Assembly (NCBI RefSeq): GCF_009649075.1
Contig: NZ_CP045737.1
Location: 3,410,001-3,474,000, forward strand
Length of the DNA: 64,000 bases
Direction: 5' to 3'
DNA from: Aeromicrobium yanjiei
GTDB lineage: Bacteria > Actinomycetota > Actinomycetes > Propionibacteriales > Nocardioidaceae
Numbering within the stretch: the stretch's first letter is position 1; each line of letters begins with the position of its first letter. The position numbers and the translations under genes were made by a program. The notes under the pieces are model-generated. The model worked only from the letters and a program-made list of their open reading frames with translations, was not told the origin of the DNA and made no database searches. Of this stretch, positions 33,870 to 41,092 are shown piece after piece.

Positions 33870-35165
33870 GTGCCTCGGACGTCAGCCTCTGCCCGCGCGG
33901 CCGTGCTGTCAGCCCTCGTGGGCCTGCTGGTGGTGGCGGCCTCGATGATCGTCCCGAAGCTGCTCGACGAGGACGTGCGCGTGCACTGGCCACCCCTCCA
34001 TGCCGACTGGGATCCCCGCATCGGACTCCTCACGCTGCCCGCCGTCGTGATCGGCCTCGGACTCGTGCTGGTCGTGCCGCGCCTGGCCCGCTCCGCCCCG
34101 TGGGGCGCAGTGCTCGCGACGGGGTTCGGTGGGTCGTGGTTGTGGACCGTGGCGCTGGCGATGACCGAGGGCACCGACGGGCTGTCCCGCGTCTTCGAGC
34201 GGCGCCAGGAGTACGTGTACGACGCGCAGTCGGTCGGCTCGATCCACACGATGCTGCAGACGTTCGTCGACCGGATCCCCTATTCGTCCCCCGAGAACTG
34301 GCACGTCCACGTGGCCGGCCACCCGCCCGGCGCCCTGCTCTACTTCGTGGGTCTCGACCGCCTGGGGATCACCGACCCGTTCTGGATCGGCGTGGTGTGC
34401 GTGACGGTCGCGAGCACCGCCGCCGTGGCCGTGCTGGTGACGCTTCGGACCCTCGGCACCGAGCGACTCGCGCGGTCCGCGCTGCCGTGGCTGGTGCTGG
34501 CGCCCAGCGCCGTGTGGATGGGCGTCACGGGCGACGCAGTGTTCACGGCCGTCGCCGCCTGGGGGCTCGCCCTGCTCGCGATCGCGGCCGTCCACCGCCG
34601 GGTGCTGCCGGCAATCGGCGCGGGACTCCTGCTCGGCGCCTGCGTCTACCTGTCGTACGGACTGGTGCTGCTGGCGATCCTCGCCGTCGCGGTGCTGCTG
34701 ATCGCCCGGAACTGGCGCCCGCTGCCCTGGGCCCTCGGCGGGGCCGCGCTCGTCGCCGCCCTGTTCACGCTCGGCGGTTTCGCGTGGTGGGAGGCGTACC
34801 CGGTCCTGCGGCAGCGCTACTACGACGGCATCGCGTCCGAGCGGTCGTACGCCTATTGGGTGTGGGCCGACATCGCCGCGTGGACGTTCACGGGCGGACT
34901 CGCGGTCTGGGCCGCGTTCCCGCGCGCCGCCCGGCTCGTGCGGACGAACGTCATGGCCCAGCTCGCCGCGGCCGCGCTGCTGACGATCGCGGTCGCCTGC
35001 CTGTCCGGCATGAGCAAGGCCGAGGTCGAGCGCATCTTCTTGCCGTTCACGATCTGGGTCGTCGCGCTCCCGGCGCTGCTGCCCGAGCGGTGGCACCGCC
35101 CGCTGCTGCTGTCGCAGGTCGTCCTCGCCCTCTGCGTGCAACAGCTTCTGCTGACAAGGTGGTGA
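33870..35165 (+). CDS. Integral membrane GT-C-like glycosyltransferase
   Basis: About 431 residues with 10-12 hydrophobic segments. The first extracytoplasmic loop holds acidic residues (KLLDEDVRVHWPP) and later HVAGHPPGALLYFVGLDRLG, which resemble the GT-C topology of polyprenyl-phosphate-sugar-dependent transferases. M. tuberculosis Rv0541c, a predicted GT-C, sits in the corresponding place next to Rv0539/Rv0540. It could use the lipid-linked sugar made by the divergent GT2. The GTG at 33870 is chosen because -10 TACGCT ends seven nt upstream. The response-regulator gene follows by 2 bp. Confidence 0.75.
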   Translation: MPRTSASARAAVLSALVGLLVVAASMIVPKLLDEDVRVHWPPLHADWDPRIGLLTLPAVVIGLGLVLVVPRLARSAPWGAVLATGFGGSWLWTVALAMTEGTDGLSRVFERRQEYVYDAQSVGSIHTMLQTFVDRIPYSSPENWHVHVAGHPPGALLYFVGLDRLGITDPFWIGVVCVTVASTAAVAVLVTLRTLGTERLARSALPWLVLAPSAVWMGVTGDAVFTAVAAWGLALLAIAAVHRRVLPAIGAGLLLGACVYLSYGLVLLAILAVAVLLIARNWRPLPWALGGAALVAALFTLGGFAWWEAYPVLRQRYYDGIASERSYAYWVWADIAAWTFTGGLAVWAAFPRAARLVRTNVMAQLAAAALLTIAVACLSGMSKAEVERIFLPFTIWVVALPALLPERWHRPLLLSQVVLALCVQQLLLTRW

Positions 35166-35167
35166 CC

Positions 35168-35884
35168 ATGGCCCTCGGCGATCGCCCCCACGTGCTCGTG
35201 GTGCTGCACGCCGCGGACCTGCGGGACGACCTTCGCCGCCACCTCGAGATCGAGGACTACGACGTGAGCGTCGCGGTCGCCGGACCGGAGGGGCTCGCTG
35301 CCGCGCGCGAGCTCGAGCCCGATCTCGTGGTGCTGGAGTCCGCGCTGGCGGGCATCGACGGCGTGCAGATCTGCGAGCACCTGCGGGTCGACGACGCCTC
35401 GCGGGTGCCGATCATGCTGCTCACGCCCGATGTCGGCGACGAGCGGTTCTCCCGCCTCACGAGCGGCGCGGACGACTACGTGGCGACGCCGATCGGCGCC
35501 GCGGAGCTGGCCCGCCGCATCGGCTCGGTCCTGCGACGCAGCCTGGTCTCGTCGGGCCCTCGTCCGGTCGCGGGCCTGCTCACGGACGGAGATCTCGCGC
35601 TCAACCCGGTCACCCGCACCGCGATGCGCGACGGCATCGAGCTCCCCCTCACACCACGGGAGTTCGACCTGCTCCACTTCTTCGTCCGTCACCCCGGCCG
35701 GGCGTTCCGCCGGGACGACCTGCTGCGGCAGGTGTGGGGCTGGGAGTACGCCGACGACTCGACGGTCGCGGTCCACGTCGAGCGGGTGCGCAACAACGTC
35801 GAGGAGGTCCCGGCCGAGCCGCTGCGACTCGTCTCGGTCGAAGGTGTCGGCTATCGCTGGGACCCCACGCCCGACGGCGCCTAG
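35168..35884 (+). CDS. OmpR/PhoB-type response regulator with degenerate receiver domain, orphan
   Basis: A 238-residue protein with an intact C-terminal winged helix (LTPREFDLLHFFVRHPGRAFRRDDLLRQVWGWEY; TVAVHVERVRNNVE; LVSVEGVGYRW). The receiver domain lacks the key residues. The usual acidic pair after strand 1 reads VLVVLHAAD, the phosphoacceptor Asp is Glu (DLVVLESALAGIDG, ~57), and the KP motif reads YVATPIG. It is therefore probably phosphorylation-independent, or constitutively active through the Glu. No histidine kinase is adjacent. It is cotranscribed with the GT-C-like gene (2-bp gap), so control of the glycosyl cluster is the obvious guess. Confidence 0.9.
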   Translation: MALGDRPHVLVVLHAADLRDDLRRHLEIEDYDVSVAVAGPEGLAAARELEPDLVVLESALAGIDGVQICEHLRVDDASRVPIMLLTPDVGDERFSRLTSGADDYVATPIGAAELARRIGSVLRRSLVSSGPRPVAGLLTDGDLALNPVTRTAMRDGIELPLTPREFDLLHFFVRHPGRAFRRDDLLRQVWGWEYADDSTVAVHVERVRNNVEEVPAEPLRLVSVEGVGYRWDPTPDGA

Positions 35885-35907
35885 GCACCCCGGGCCCGGC
35901 TGCTCGC

Positions 35908-36945
35908 CTAGCGCGTCCTCAGCGGATCGGTCGCCAACGCGGCCAGGCCGTCCTGCGCCACGATCTCGGCCTCGAAGCCCAGTCCGCGGCGTGCAGCGTC
36001 CGGCGAGGCGACCACGTGACGGACGTCGAAACGGCGGTAGTCGCCGGTCAGGACCGGGGGTGCGCCGCCCGCTGCGGCCGACAGGGTCTCGGCCATCTGC
36101 CCGATCGTGAACGTGCGCCCGGAGGCGACGTTGTAGGGGGTCAGACCGACCGGGTGGCCGGCCACCTGCTCGATCGCGAGGACGTTGGCCCGGGCGACGT
36201 CGCGGACGTGGACGAAGTCGCGGACCTGCTGCCCGTCCTCGAACACCCGCGGCGCCTCCCCCCGTGCGATCGCGGACCGGAAGATCGCGGCGACCCCCGC
36301 GTAGGGGGTGTCCGCAGGCATGCCCGGGCCGTACACGTTGTGATAGCGCAGCGCGATCGCGCGCGTCCCCTCGAGCGTGCACCACGCGGAGGCGTAGTGC
36401 TCCTGCGCGACCTTGGACGCCGCATAGCTCGTGCGCGGCAGGAACGGGGTGTCCTCGTCGATCTGGCGCCAGGCGATCTCGCCGCCGCAGACCGGGCACC
36501 GCGGGTCGTACCGCCCCGCGGCGAGGTCGTCGTCCTGGCGGACGGCCGGCGGGACGTCCCCGTCGACCGGGCACGTGTAGCGGCCGTCGCCGTAGACGAC
36601 CATCGAGGAGGCGAGCACGAGGTCGCCCACGCCCGCGCGCGCCATCGCGGCGAGCAGTCGGGCGGTGCCGGCGTCGTTGTGCTCGGCGTAGTCGGGCAGG
36701 TCCTGCGCGTCCACCCCGTTGCCGACCATCGCGGCCTGGTGGCACACGACGTCGATCCCGTCGAGGATCTCGTCGAGCTCGTCGCTTCGGAGGTCGAGCT
36801 GCGCGTAGCCGTCCGGGCGGGCTCCCGGTCCGTGCGCCTTCTCCAGGAACATGTCGAGCGGGACCACGTCGTGGCCGCGCTCGCGGGCGACCTCACCGAT
36901 GTGCGTGCCGATGAACCCAGCGGCCCCCGTCAGCAGGATCCTCAC
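35908..36945 (-). CDS. NAD-dependent sugar epimerase/dehydratase with Cys-rich insertion (GalE/WcaG-like)
   Basis: A 345-residue extended SDR. NAD binding is through RILLTGAAGFIGTHIGE, with the catalytic Ser/Tyr/Lys in ASSMVVYGDG and YAASKVAQEHY and RYHNVYGPGMP. An insertion between the Ser strand and the YxxxK helix contains Cys in GRYTCPVDG and DPRCPVCGGEIAW, a probable zinc knuckle seen in an actinobacterial subgroup (M. tuberculosis Rv0536 is the likely relative). GTG start overlapping the phosphorylase stop by 3 bp. It may make the NDP-sugar consumed by the neighbouring GT2. Confidence 0.88.
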   Translation of the reverse strand: MRILLTGAAGFIGTHIGEVARERGHDVVPLDMFLEKAHGPGARPDGYAQLDLRSDELDEILDGIDVVCHQAAMVGNGVDAQDLPDYAEHNDAGTARLLAAMARAGVGDLVLASSMVVYGDGRYTCPVDGDVPPAVRQDDDLAAGRYDPRCPVCGGEIAWRQIDEDTPFLPRTSYAASKVAQEHYASAWCTLEGTRAIALRYHNVYGPGMPADTPYAGVAAIFRSAIARGEAPRVFEDGQQVRDFVHVRDVARANVLAIEQVAGHPVGLTPYNVASGRTFTIGQMAETLSAAAGGAPPVLTGDYRRFDVRHVVASPDAARRGLGFEAEIVAQDGLAALATDPLRTR

Positions 36946-37742
36946 GGCAACGTCACCGGCAGGTCCATCCCGTCCACCGCGTGCGAGCATCCGCAGTCAC
37001 GCTCGCCGAGGCCGGCGACGACCCCGCCGAGCACCTTCTTCAACGTGCCGGTGTGCTCCGCGAAGACCTCGAAGACCGCGTCCATGCTCACCGAGGACGC
37101 CTGGTCCACCCCCGCGTCGTAATCGGTCACCAGTGCCACCGGGGCGTAGCAAAGGGCCAGCTCACGAGCGAGGACCGCCTCGGGATGACCGGTCATGTTG
37201 ATCACGGCCCAGCCCTGGTCGCCGTACCACTTGGACTCCGCGCGGGTGGAGAACCGGGGCCCCTCGACGACGACCATCACCCCGCCGTCGACCGGCTCCT
37301 GGTCGGCCAGGCCGGCGACCAGGTGCTCGCGCAGCCGCGGGCAGTACGGATCGGAGAACGACACGTGGCACGCGCCGGAGTCGAAGAACGTCTGGACGCG
37401 TCCGGACGTGCGGTCGACCAGCTGATCGGGCACGAGGAACGTCCCCGGCCCGTACTCGACCTGCAGCCCACCGACGGCGCACGGAGCCAGCACCTGCCGG
37501 ACGCCGATGCTGCGCAGTGCCCACATGTTCGCGCGGTACGGCACGGTGTGGGCCGGGAACTCGTGGTGGGAGCCGTGCCGGGGCAGGAACGCCACCGAGC
37601 GCCCCTCGACCGTGCCGATCGAGAGGGGGGCGGACGGCTTGCCGTACGGCGTCTCGATCTCCACCTCGCGCGGGTTGTCCAGGAACGTGTAGAAGCCGGA
37701 GCCGCCGATCACGGCGACGTCGGGGCGAGGCATCTCGGTCAT
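36942..37742 (-). CDS. S-methyl-5'-thioadenosine phosphorylase / purine nucleoside phosphorylase family
   Basis: A 266-residue trimeric phosphorylase. VAVIGGSGFYTF binds phosphate, and PRHGSHHEFPAHTVPYRANMWALRSIGV, ACAVGGL-type APCAVGGLQ, EGPRFSTRAESKWY and NMTGHPEAVLARELALCYAPVALVTDYDAG are the family core. It splits methylthioadenosine, a by-product of polyamine/SAM metabolism, to adenine and methylthioribose 1-phosphate. Start at ATG 37742, with 37754 and 37733 as alternatives. It is first in an operon with the epimerase gene, as in M. tuberculosis Rv0535-Rv0536. Confidence 0.92.
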   Translation of the reverse strand: MTEMPRPDVAVIGGSGFYTFLDNPREVEIETPYGKPSAPLSIGTVEGRSVAFLPRHGSHHEFPAHTVPYRANMWALRSIGVRQVLAPCAVGGLQVEYGPGTFLVPDQLVDRTSGRVQTFFDSGACHVSFSDPYCPRLREHLVAGLADQEPVDGGVMVVVEGPRFSTRAESKWYGDQGWAVINMTGHPEAVLARELALCYAPVALVTDYDAGVDQASSVSMDAVFEVFAEHTGTLKKVLGGVVAGLGERDCGCSHAVDGMDLPVTLP

Positions 37743-37828
37743 GGTTCCGAGCATGGCAGGACGAGGCCGGATCAGCAGTTCGGGGCGAGGCGCTTCATGG
37801 CTGCGTCACCTCGTGGATATGGTGGACC

Positions 37829-37846
37829 CGACGCCGCGAGGCGTCG
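37829..37846 (+). promoter_or_regulatory. Hairpin in the tRNA-Gly leader
   Basis: CGACGCC-GCGA-GGCGTCG is a perfect 7-bp stem ending one base before the tRNA 5' end. A possible -10 TATGGT lies just upstream (37818). It may be a processing feature of the precursor. No Shine-Dalgarno or coding role is apparent. Confidence 0.4.
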
Positions 37847-37847
37847 C

Positions 37848-37918
37848 GCCGATGTAGCTCAGTGGTAGAGCGCTTGCTTCCCAAGCAAGATATGCGGGTT
37901 CGATTCCCGTCATCGGCT
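37848..37918 (+). tRNA. tRNA-Gly (anticodon CCC)
   Basis: A complete 71-nt cloverleaf without encoded CCA. The acceptor stem is GCCGATG/CATCGGC, the D arm GCTC-AGTGGTA-GAGC, the anticodon arm CTTGC-TTCCCAA-GCAAG giving anticodon CCC, the T arm GCGGG-TTCGATT-CCCGT, and the discriminator T. It reads GGG codons. The 3' part is duplicated downstream (see repeat entry). Confidence 0.97.
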
Positions 37919-38026
37919 CTCAGCCCCCGGCGCGAAGCGCCCCCTCGCGAGAGCCGATCCGCGAATCGAGTGGGCCCCTCCCCGCGGCGAAGCCGCCACC
38001 AAGGGATCCCGTCATCGGCTCTCAGC
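37905..38026 (+). repeat. Direct repeat of the tRNA-Gly 3' end (att-like), 102 bp apart
   Basis: TCCCGTCATCGGCTCTCAGC occurs at 37905-37924, covering the tRNA 3' half-arm plus six flanking bases, and again identically at 38007-38026. The 82 bp between contain an inverted fragment GAGAGCCGAT and small hairpins (GGCGC-GAA-GCGCC; GCGGC-GAA-GCCGC). This pattern is what remains after integration and loss of an element that targets a tRNA 3' end, or a small duplication. No integrase is present. Confidence 0.75.
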
Positions 38027-38048
38027 TGCGGCGGAGCCGGGACGCGAC

Positions 38049-38157
38049 GATGAGGGTTTGCGGTACCCACAGCGACCACTAACCCTCATCCACCGTCACC
38101 CCGGCGCCGGACGATGAGGGTTCGCGGTCGCGCTGGCAACCACTAACCCTCATCGTC
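38049..38157. repeat. Two REP-like palindromes in tandem
   Basis: Copy 1 (38049-38090) and copy 2 (38110-38157) share the plan GATGAGGGTT-n-GCGGT ... ACCACTAACCCTCATC. Each folds into an imperfect 16-bp stem. Copy 2 extends to 13 perfect outer pairs (GACGATGAGGGTT). The loops differ, while the arms are conserved. They fill the space between the tRNA region and the end of the convergent membrane protein gene, so they may serve as terminators, but the shared sequence suggests a repeat family. Confidence 0.75.
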
Positions 38158-38174
38158 TGTCCCCCCGAAGGGGC

Positions 38175-40319
38175 TCAGGCGGGCTGCTGGACCAGCTCGT
38201 CGTCCTGCGGAGTCTTCTTCTGGCGCTTCTCGGGCATGTGCTTGGGACCGAGCGGGGCGTGCGGCTTGGCGCCGTCCCGGTTCAGCCAGCGATCGACCAC
38301 GAGCACGTTCAGCGCGAGGCCCGCCAGTCCCCAGAGGGCGATCACCAGCAGGTTGCCGCCGATGCCGGTGCCGTCGAAGTAGACCAGCGAACGCGCGATG
38401 TCGACCGCCGCGGGCAGCGGCAGCACCTCGCTGAGCCAGCGGAAGACCTCCGGCACCATGTAGACCGACAGTCCGCCGCCGGAGGCCGGGACACCCGCCA
38501 GCATCACCACGATCATGACCGGCACCAGCGCGCCGAGCCCCCACAGCCGGATCAGGACGGCACTCGCCCACGCGACCGCGAAGACCGTGAACGCACCGCA
38601 GCCGATCAGCGCGAGCGCGTGGCCGTTGACCGCGCCGATGAGCACGTCGAAGAGGAACCACAACCAGACCGAGATGCCGACCGACCAGCCGGCGACGAGC
38701 GGGAGCAGCTGACGCGTACGGGTCAGGTCCGGGGCACCGCCGCGCATCACGGCGAAGAACAGGAATCCGGCCATGATCCACGACATGCCGACGTACAGGC
38801 TGTTGCTGCCGCCGGTGTCGTTGCCCGTCAGCGCGGCGACGTCCTTGATCTCCAACGAGGCACCGCTCTCGGCGGCGATCGGGCCGAACATCTGGACGGC
38901 CGTGACCTTCTGGCTCGCACCGGCACCGCCGGCCGTCAGCAGCACGGGCGCCCGCTCCTCCGCGGTCGGCAGCACGTACGCCGCAGCGATCTCCTGCTTC
39001 TTGATGAGCTGCTCGGCCTCGTCGGCCGAGTCCACGACCTGAAGGTCGACGTAGTCACCGAGCTTGGGCTCGACGCCGTCCACGAAGGCGGACGCCTGCG
39101 CGCCGACGACCGCGACCGGCAGGTCCTTGAGGTCGGGCTTGTGCATCGACAGCGACATCAGCGTCACGACCGTGACCATGATGCCGAGCGGGAACGCCGC
39201 GACACCGAACAGGCGGCGCCGGTAGGAGGCGACCGGCCCGCCGGGCAGCGCCGGCAGAGGGGCGTCCGGTGCGGTGTACGCCGGACCGGCCACGATCGGC
39301 TCGTCCGAGCGGCGGTCCTTCAGGACCACCAGGACGAGCGGGATGACGAGCCACAGGGCCAGGGTGCGCACGTGCCCCCAGACGCCCTCGCCACCGAAGT
39401 AGATCACCGAGCGGATGGCCTCGCCCGCGGCCGGCAGCGGCAGGACGCCGTGCAGCCAGCCGAAGAACCCGGGCATCGTGTCGATCGCCATGGCCAGGCC
39501 CGACGACGGGACGCCGAACACCACCCACAGCAGCATGCCCAGCAGCACGGCGAACGGGCCCATGATCTTCGTGAACAGCAGCTGCGAGACGGCGATCGCC
39601 ATGACCGCGAGCGTGCCGACCCCGAGGAAGAGTGGGTAGTGGCCGTCGACCGCACCGACGAGGGGGCCGAGGATGAGCCAGATGAGCGAGCTGGTCAGCG
39701 CGCCCCAGCCGAGCGCGATCGGCAGGAACGTGCGGGCACGCAGCAGGTTCGGCGTGCCGGACAGCATGCTGCTGAGGGGGACGTAGCCCGCCAGCATCAT
39801 GCCCATCGCGGCGAACAGCACCATCGTGCCCGTGCCATCACCCTCCGGGAGGGGCGCCAGCTCGACCTTCTCGGTCTCCCAGCCCTCTGCGATCGCCAGC
39901 GGGCCCAGCAGACCGGACACGACGGACGCCTGGGACGCGCCGCCGGCCGAGGCCTGGTAGATCTTCGCGACGTCACCGCTCGCGGGAGGCTCGATCGCGC
40001 CGGTGATCTCCTCCTGCGCGATGAGCTCCTCGACCGCGGAGACGTCGTCGACGACCCGCACGTCGAGCGCGTCCGGCGCGGCGCTGCGCAGCCGGTCGGC
40101 GAAGCCCTCTGCCTGCGCACCAGTGCCGACAACCGCGACGGGCATGTCGCTCGGCTGCGGATCGTGCATCGTGCTCATGTAGACCGCGTACATCATCGTC
40201 ACGATCAGGAACGGCATGACGAACAGCGCCACCATGCGCCCCTTGCGCTCCGCAGGGGTCTCCGGCGGAGGCGGCGGATACTTCTGGGCGACGGACTCGG
40301 CGGACGGTTCCACAGGCAC
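38175..40319 (-). CDS. Large membrane protein made of two duplicated DUF3533/ABC-2-like halves
   Basis: A 714-residue protein whose two halves (about 1-355 and 365-690) share the same layout. A helix is followed by an extracytoplasmic domain with DMPVAVVGTGAQAEGFADRL / DLPVAVVGAQASAFVDGVEP, then IAQEEITGAIEPP / IKKQEIAAAYVLP, then five or six helices ending in FFGWLHGVLPLPAAGEAIRSVIYFGG / VFRWLSEVLPLPAAVDIARSLVYFDG. This is the fold of YhgE/Pip-like, ABC-2-type membrane proteins. No ATPase partner is nearby. Start GTG 40319 (GTG 40313 also possible). The divergent TetR gene and a palindrome in between suggest inducible export or envelope function. Confidence 0.82.
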   Translation of the reverse strand: MPVEPSAESVAQKYPPPPPETPAERKGRMVALFVMPFLIVTMMYAVYMSTMHDPQPSDMPVAVVGTGAQAEGFADRLRSAAPDALDVRVVDDVSAVEELIAQEEITGAIEPPASGDVAKIYQASAGGASQASVVSGLLGPLAIAEGWETEKVELAPLPEGDGTGTMVLFAAMGMMLAGYVPLSSMLSGTPNLLRARTFLPIALGWGALTSSLIWLILGPLVGAVDGHYPLFLGVGTLAVMAIAVSQLLFTKIMGPFAVLLGMLLWVVFGVPSSGLAMAIDTMPGFFGWLHGVLPLPAAGEAIRSVIYFGGEGVWGHVRTLALWLVIPLVLVVLKDRRSDEPIVAGPAYTAPDAPLPALPGGPVASYRRRLFGVAAFPLGIMVTVVTLMSLSMHKPDLKDLPVAVVGAQASAFVDGVEPKLGDYVDLQVVDSADEAEQLIKKQEIAAAYVLPTAEERAPVLLTAGGAGASQKVTAVQMFGPIAAESGASLEIKDVAALTGNDTGGSNSLYVGMSWIMAGFLFFAVMRGGAPDLTRTRQLLPLVAGWSVGISVWLWFLFDVLIGAVNGHALALIGCGAFTVFAVAWASAVLIRLWGLGALVPVMIVVMLAGVPASGGGLSVYMVPEVFRWLSEVLPLPAAVDIARSLVYFDGTGIGGNLLVIALWGLAGLALNVLVVDRWLNRDGAKPHAPLGPKHMPEKRQKKTPQDDELVQQPA

Positions 40320-40333
40320 TCCCTAGCGTTCGG

Positions 40334-40353
40334 AGCGATCCGTGCGGACCGCT
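40334..40353. promoter_or_regulatory. Operator-like palindrome between the duplicated membrane protein gene and its TetR gene
   Basis: AGCGATCCG-TG-CGGACCGCT is a 9-bp inverted repeat with one mismatch, 15 bp upstream of the membrane protein start and about 76 bp before the TetR start. The size and placement fit a TetR operator controlling both directions. Binding is inferred. Confidence 0.5.
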
Positions 40354-40429
40354 TCGATATATTAAGGCATGTGGCGTAAAACCATCGGCGATGATGGCTG
40401 TGACGCTCCCGACCAGCTCAAGGAGATCC

Positions 40430-41032
40430 ATGCCCCGCGCCGACGCCAGTGGCGACCTGCTCGAAGCCGCCGAGCGGCTCTTCGCCGAGCACGGCATCGC
40501 CGCGGTGTCGGACCGCAAGGTCGCGGAGGCCGCCGGCAACAGCAACCACTCGGCAGTCCGCTACTACTTCGGCGGGCGCGAGGGACTGCTCGACGCGCTG
40601 CTCGACCGCCACCTGACCGGTCTCGAGCCCGCGCGCAAGGCGCTGTTCGAGCAGTCCGACTCGCTGCTGGGGGACGTCCGCGCGCTCGTGCTGCCCGTGA
40701 CCTCGTCCTTCGCGGCGCTGCCGACCCCGAGCTACCGCGCCCGCTTCCTGCAGCAGGCCTACGCCTACCCCGCGGCGATCACCCTGCTGATGGCCAAGCG
40801 CGACCGGGCCCCGGTCGCTGCGCGGGTCATCGCGTCCGTCAGCCAGAGGCTGACGCACCTGGACCCCACCATCGTCAACGCGCGCATGCGACTGATGACC
40901 CACATCCTCACCACGGCCTGCGCCGACATCGAGGCTCGTGACAGCGACGCGCCGCAGTGGTCGCAGGCGGGAGACTTCCTGTGCGACGCGATCGCAGGCA
41001 TGCTCCAGGCGCCCGTCACGTCTGCGACCTGA
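40430..41032 (+). CDS. TetR family transcriptional regulator
   Basis: A 200-residue regulator. The N-terminal HTH is LLEAAERLFAEHGIAAVSDRKVAEAAGNSNHSAVRYYFGGREGLLDALLDRH. The C-terminal ligand domain is all-helical and not assignable. The ATG at 40430 has AAGGAG five nt upstream. It is divergent from the large duplicated membrane protein gene and probably represses it. Confidence 0.9.
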   Translation: MPRADASGDLLEAAERLFAEHGIAAVSDRKVAEAAGNSNHSAVRYYFGGREGLLDALLDRHLTGLEPARKALFEQSDSLLGDVRALVLPVTSSFAALPTPSYRARFLQQAYAYPAAITLLMAKRDRAPVAARVIASVSQRLTHLDPTIVNARMRLMTHILTTACADIEARDSDAPQWSQAGDFLCDAIAGMLQAPVTSAT

Positions 41033-41092
41033 GTCCCACCACTCAGCTCGGCAATCACGCCTCGACATGACATTCTTCGGCGTTGGTCAGGC

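Noticed and set aside
37848..38160. CRISPR array or phage attachment island at the tRNA
   Set aside because: Only two copies of each repeat exist, with no regular spacers. No cas, integrase or cargo gene is present. Described instead as att-like repeat plus REP-like palindromes.
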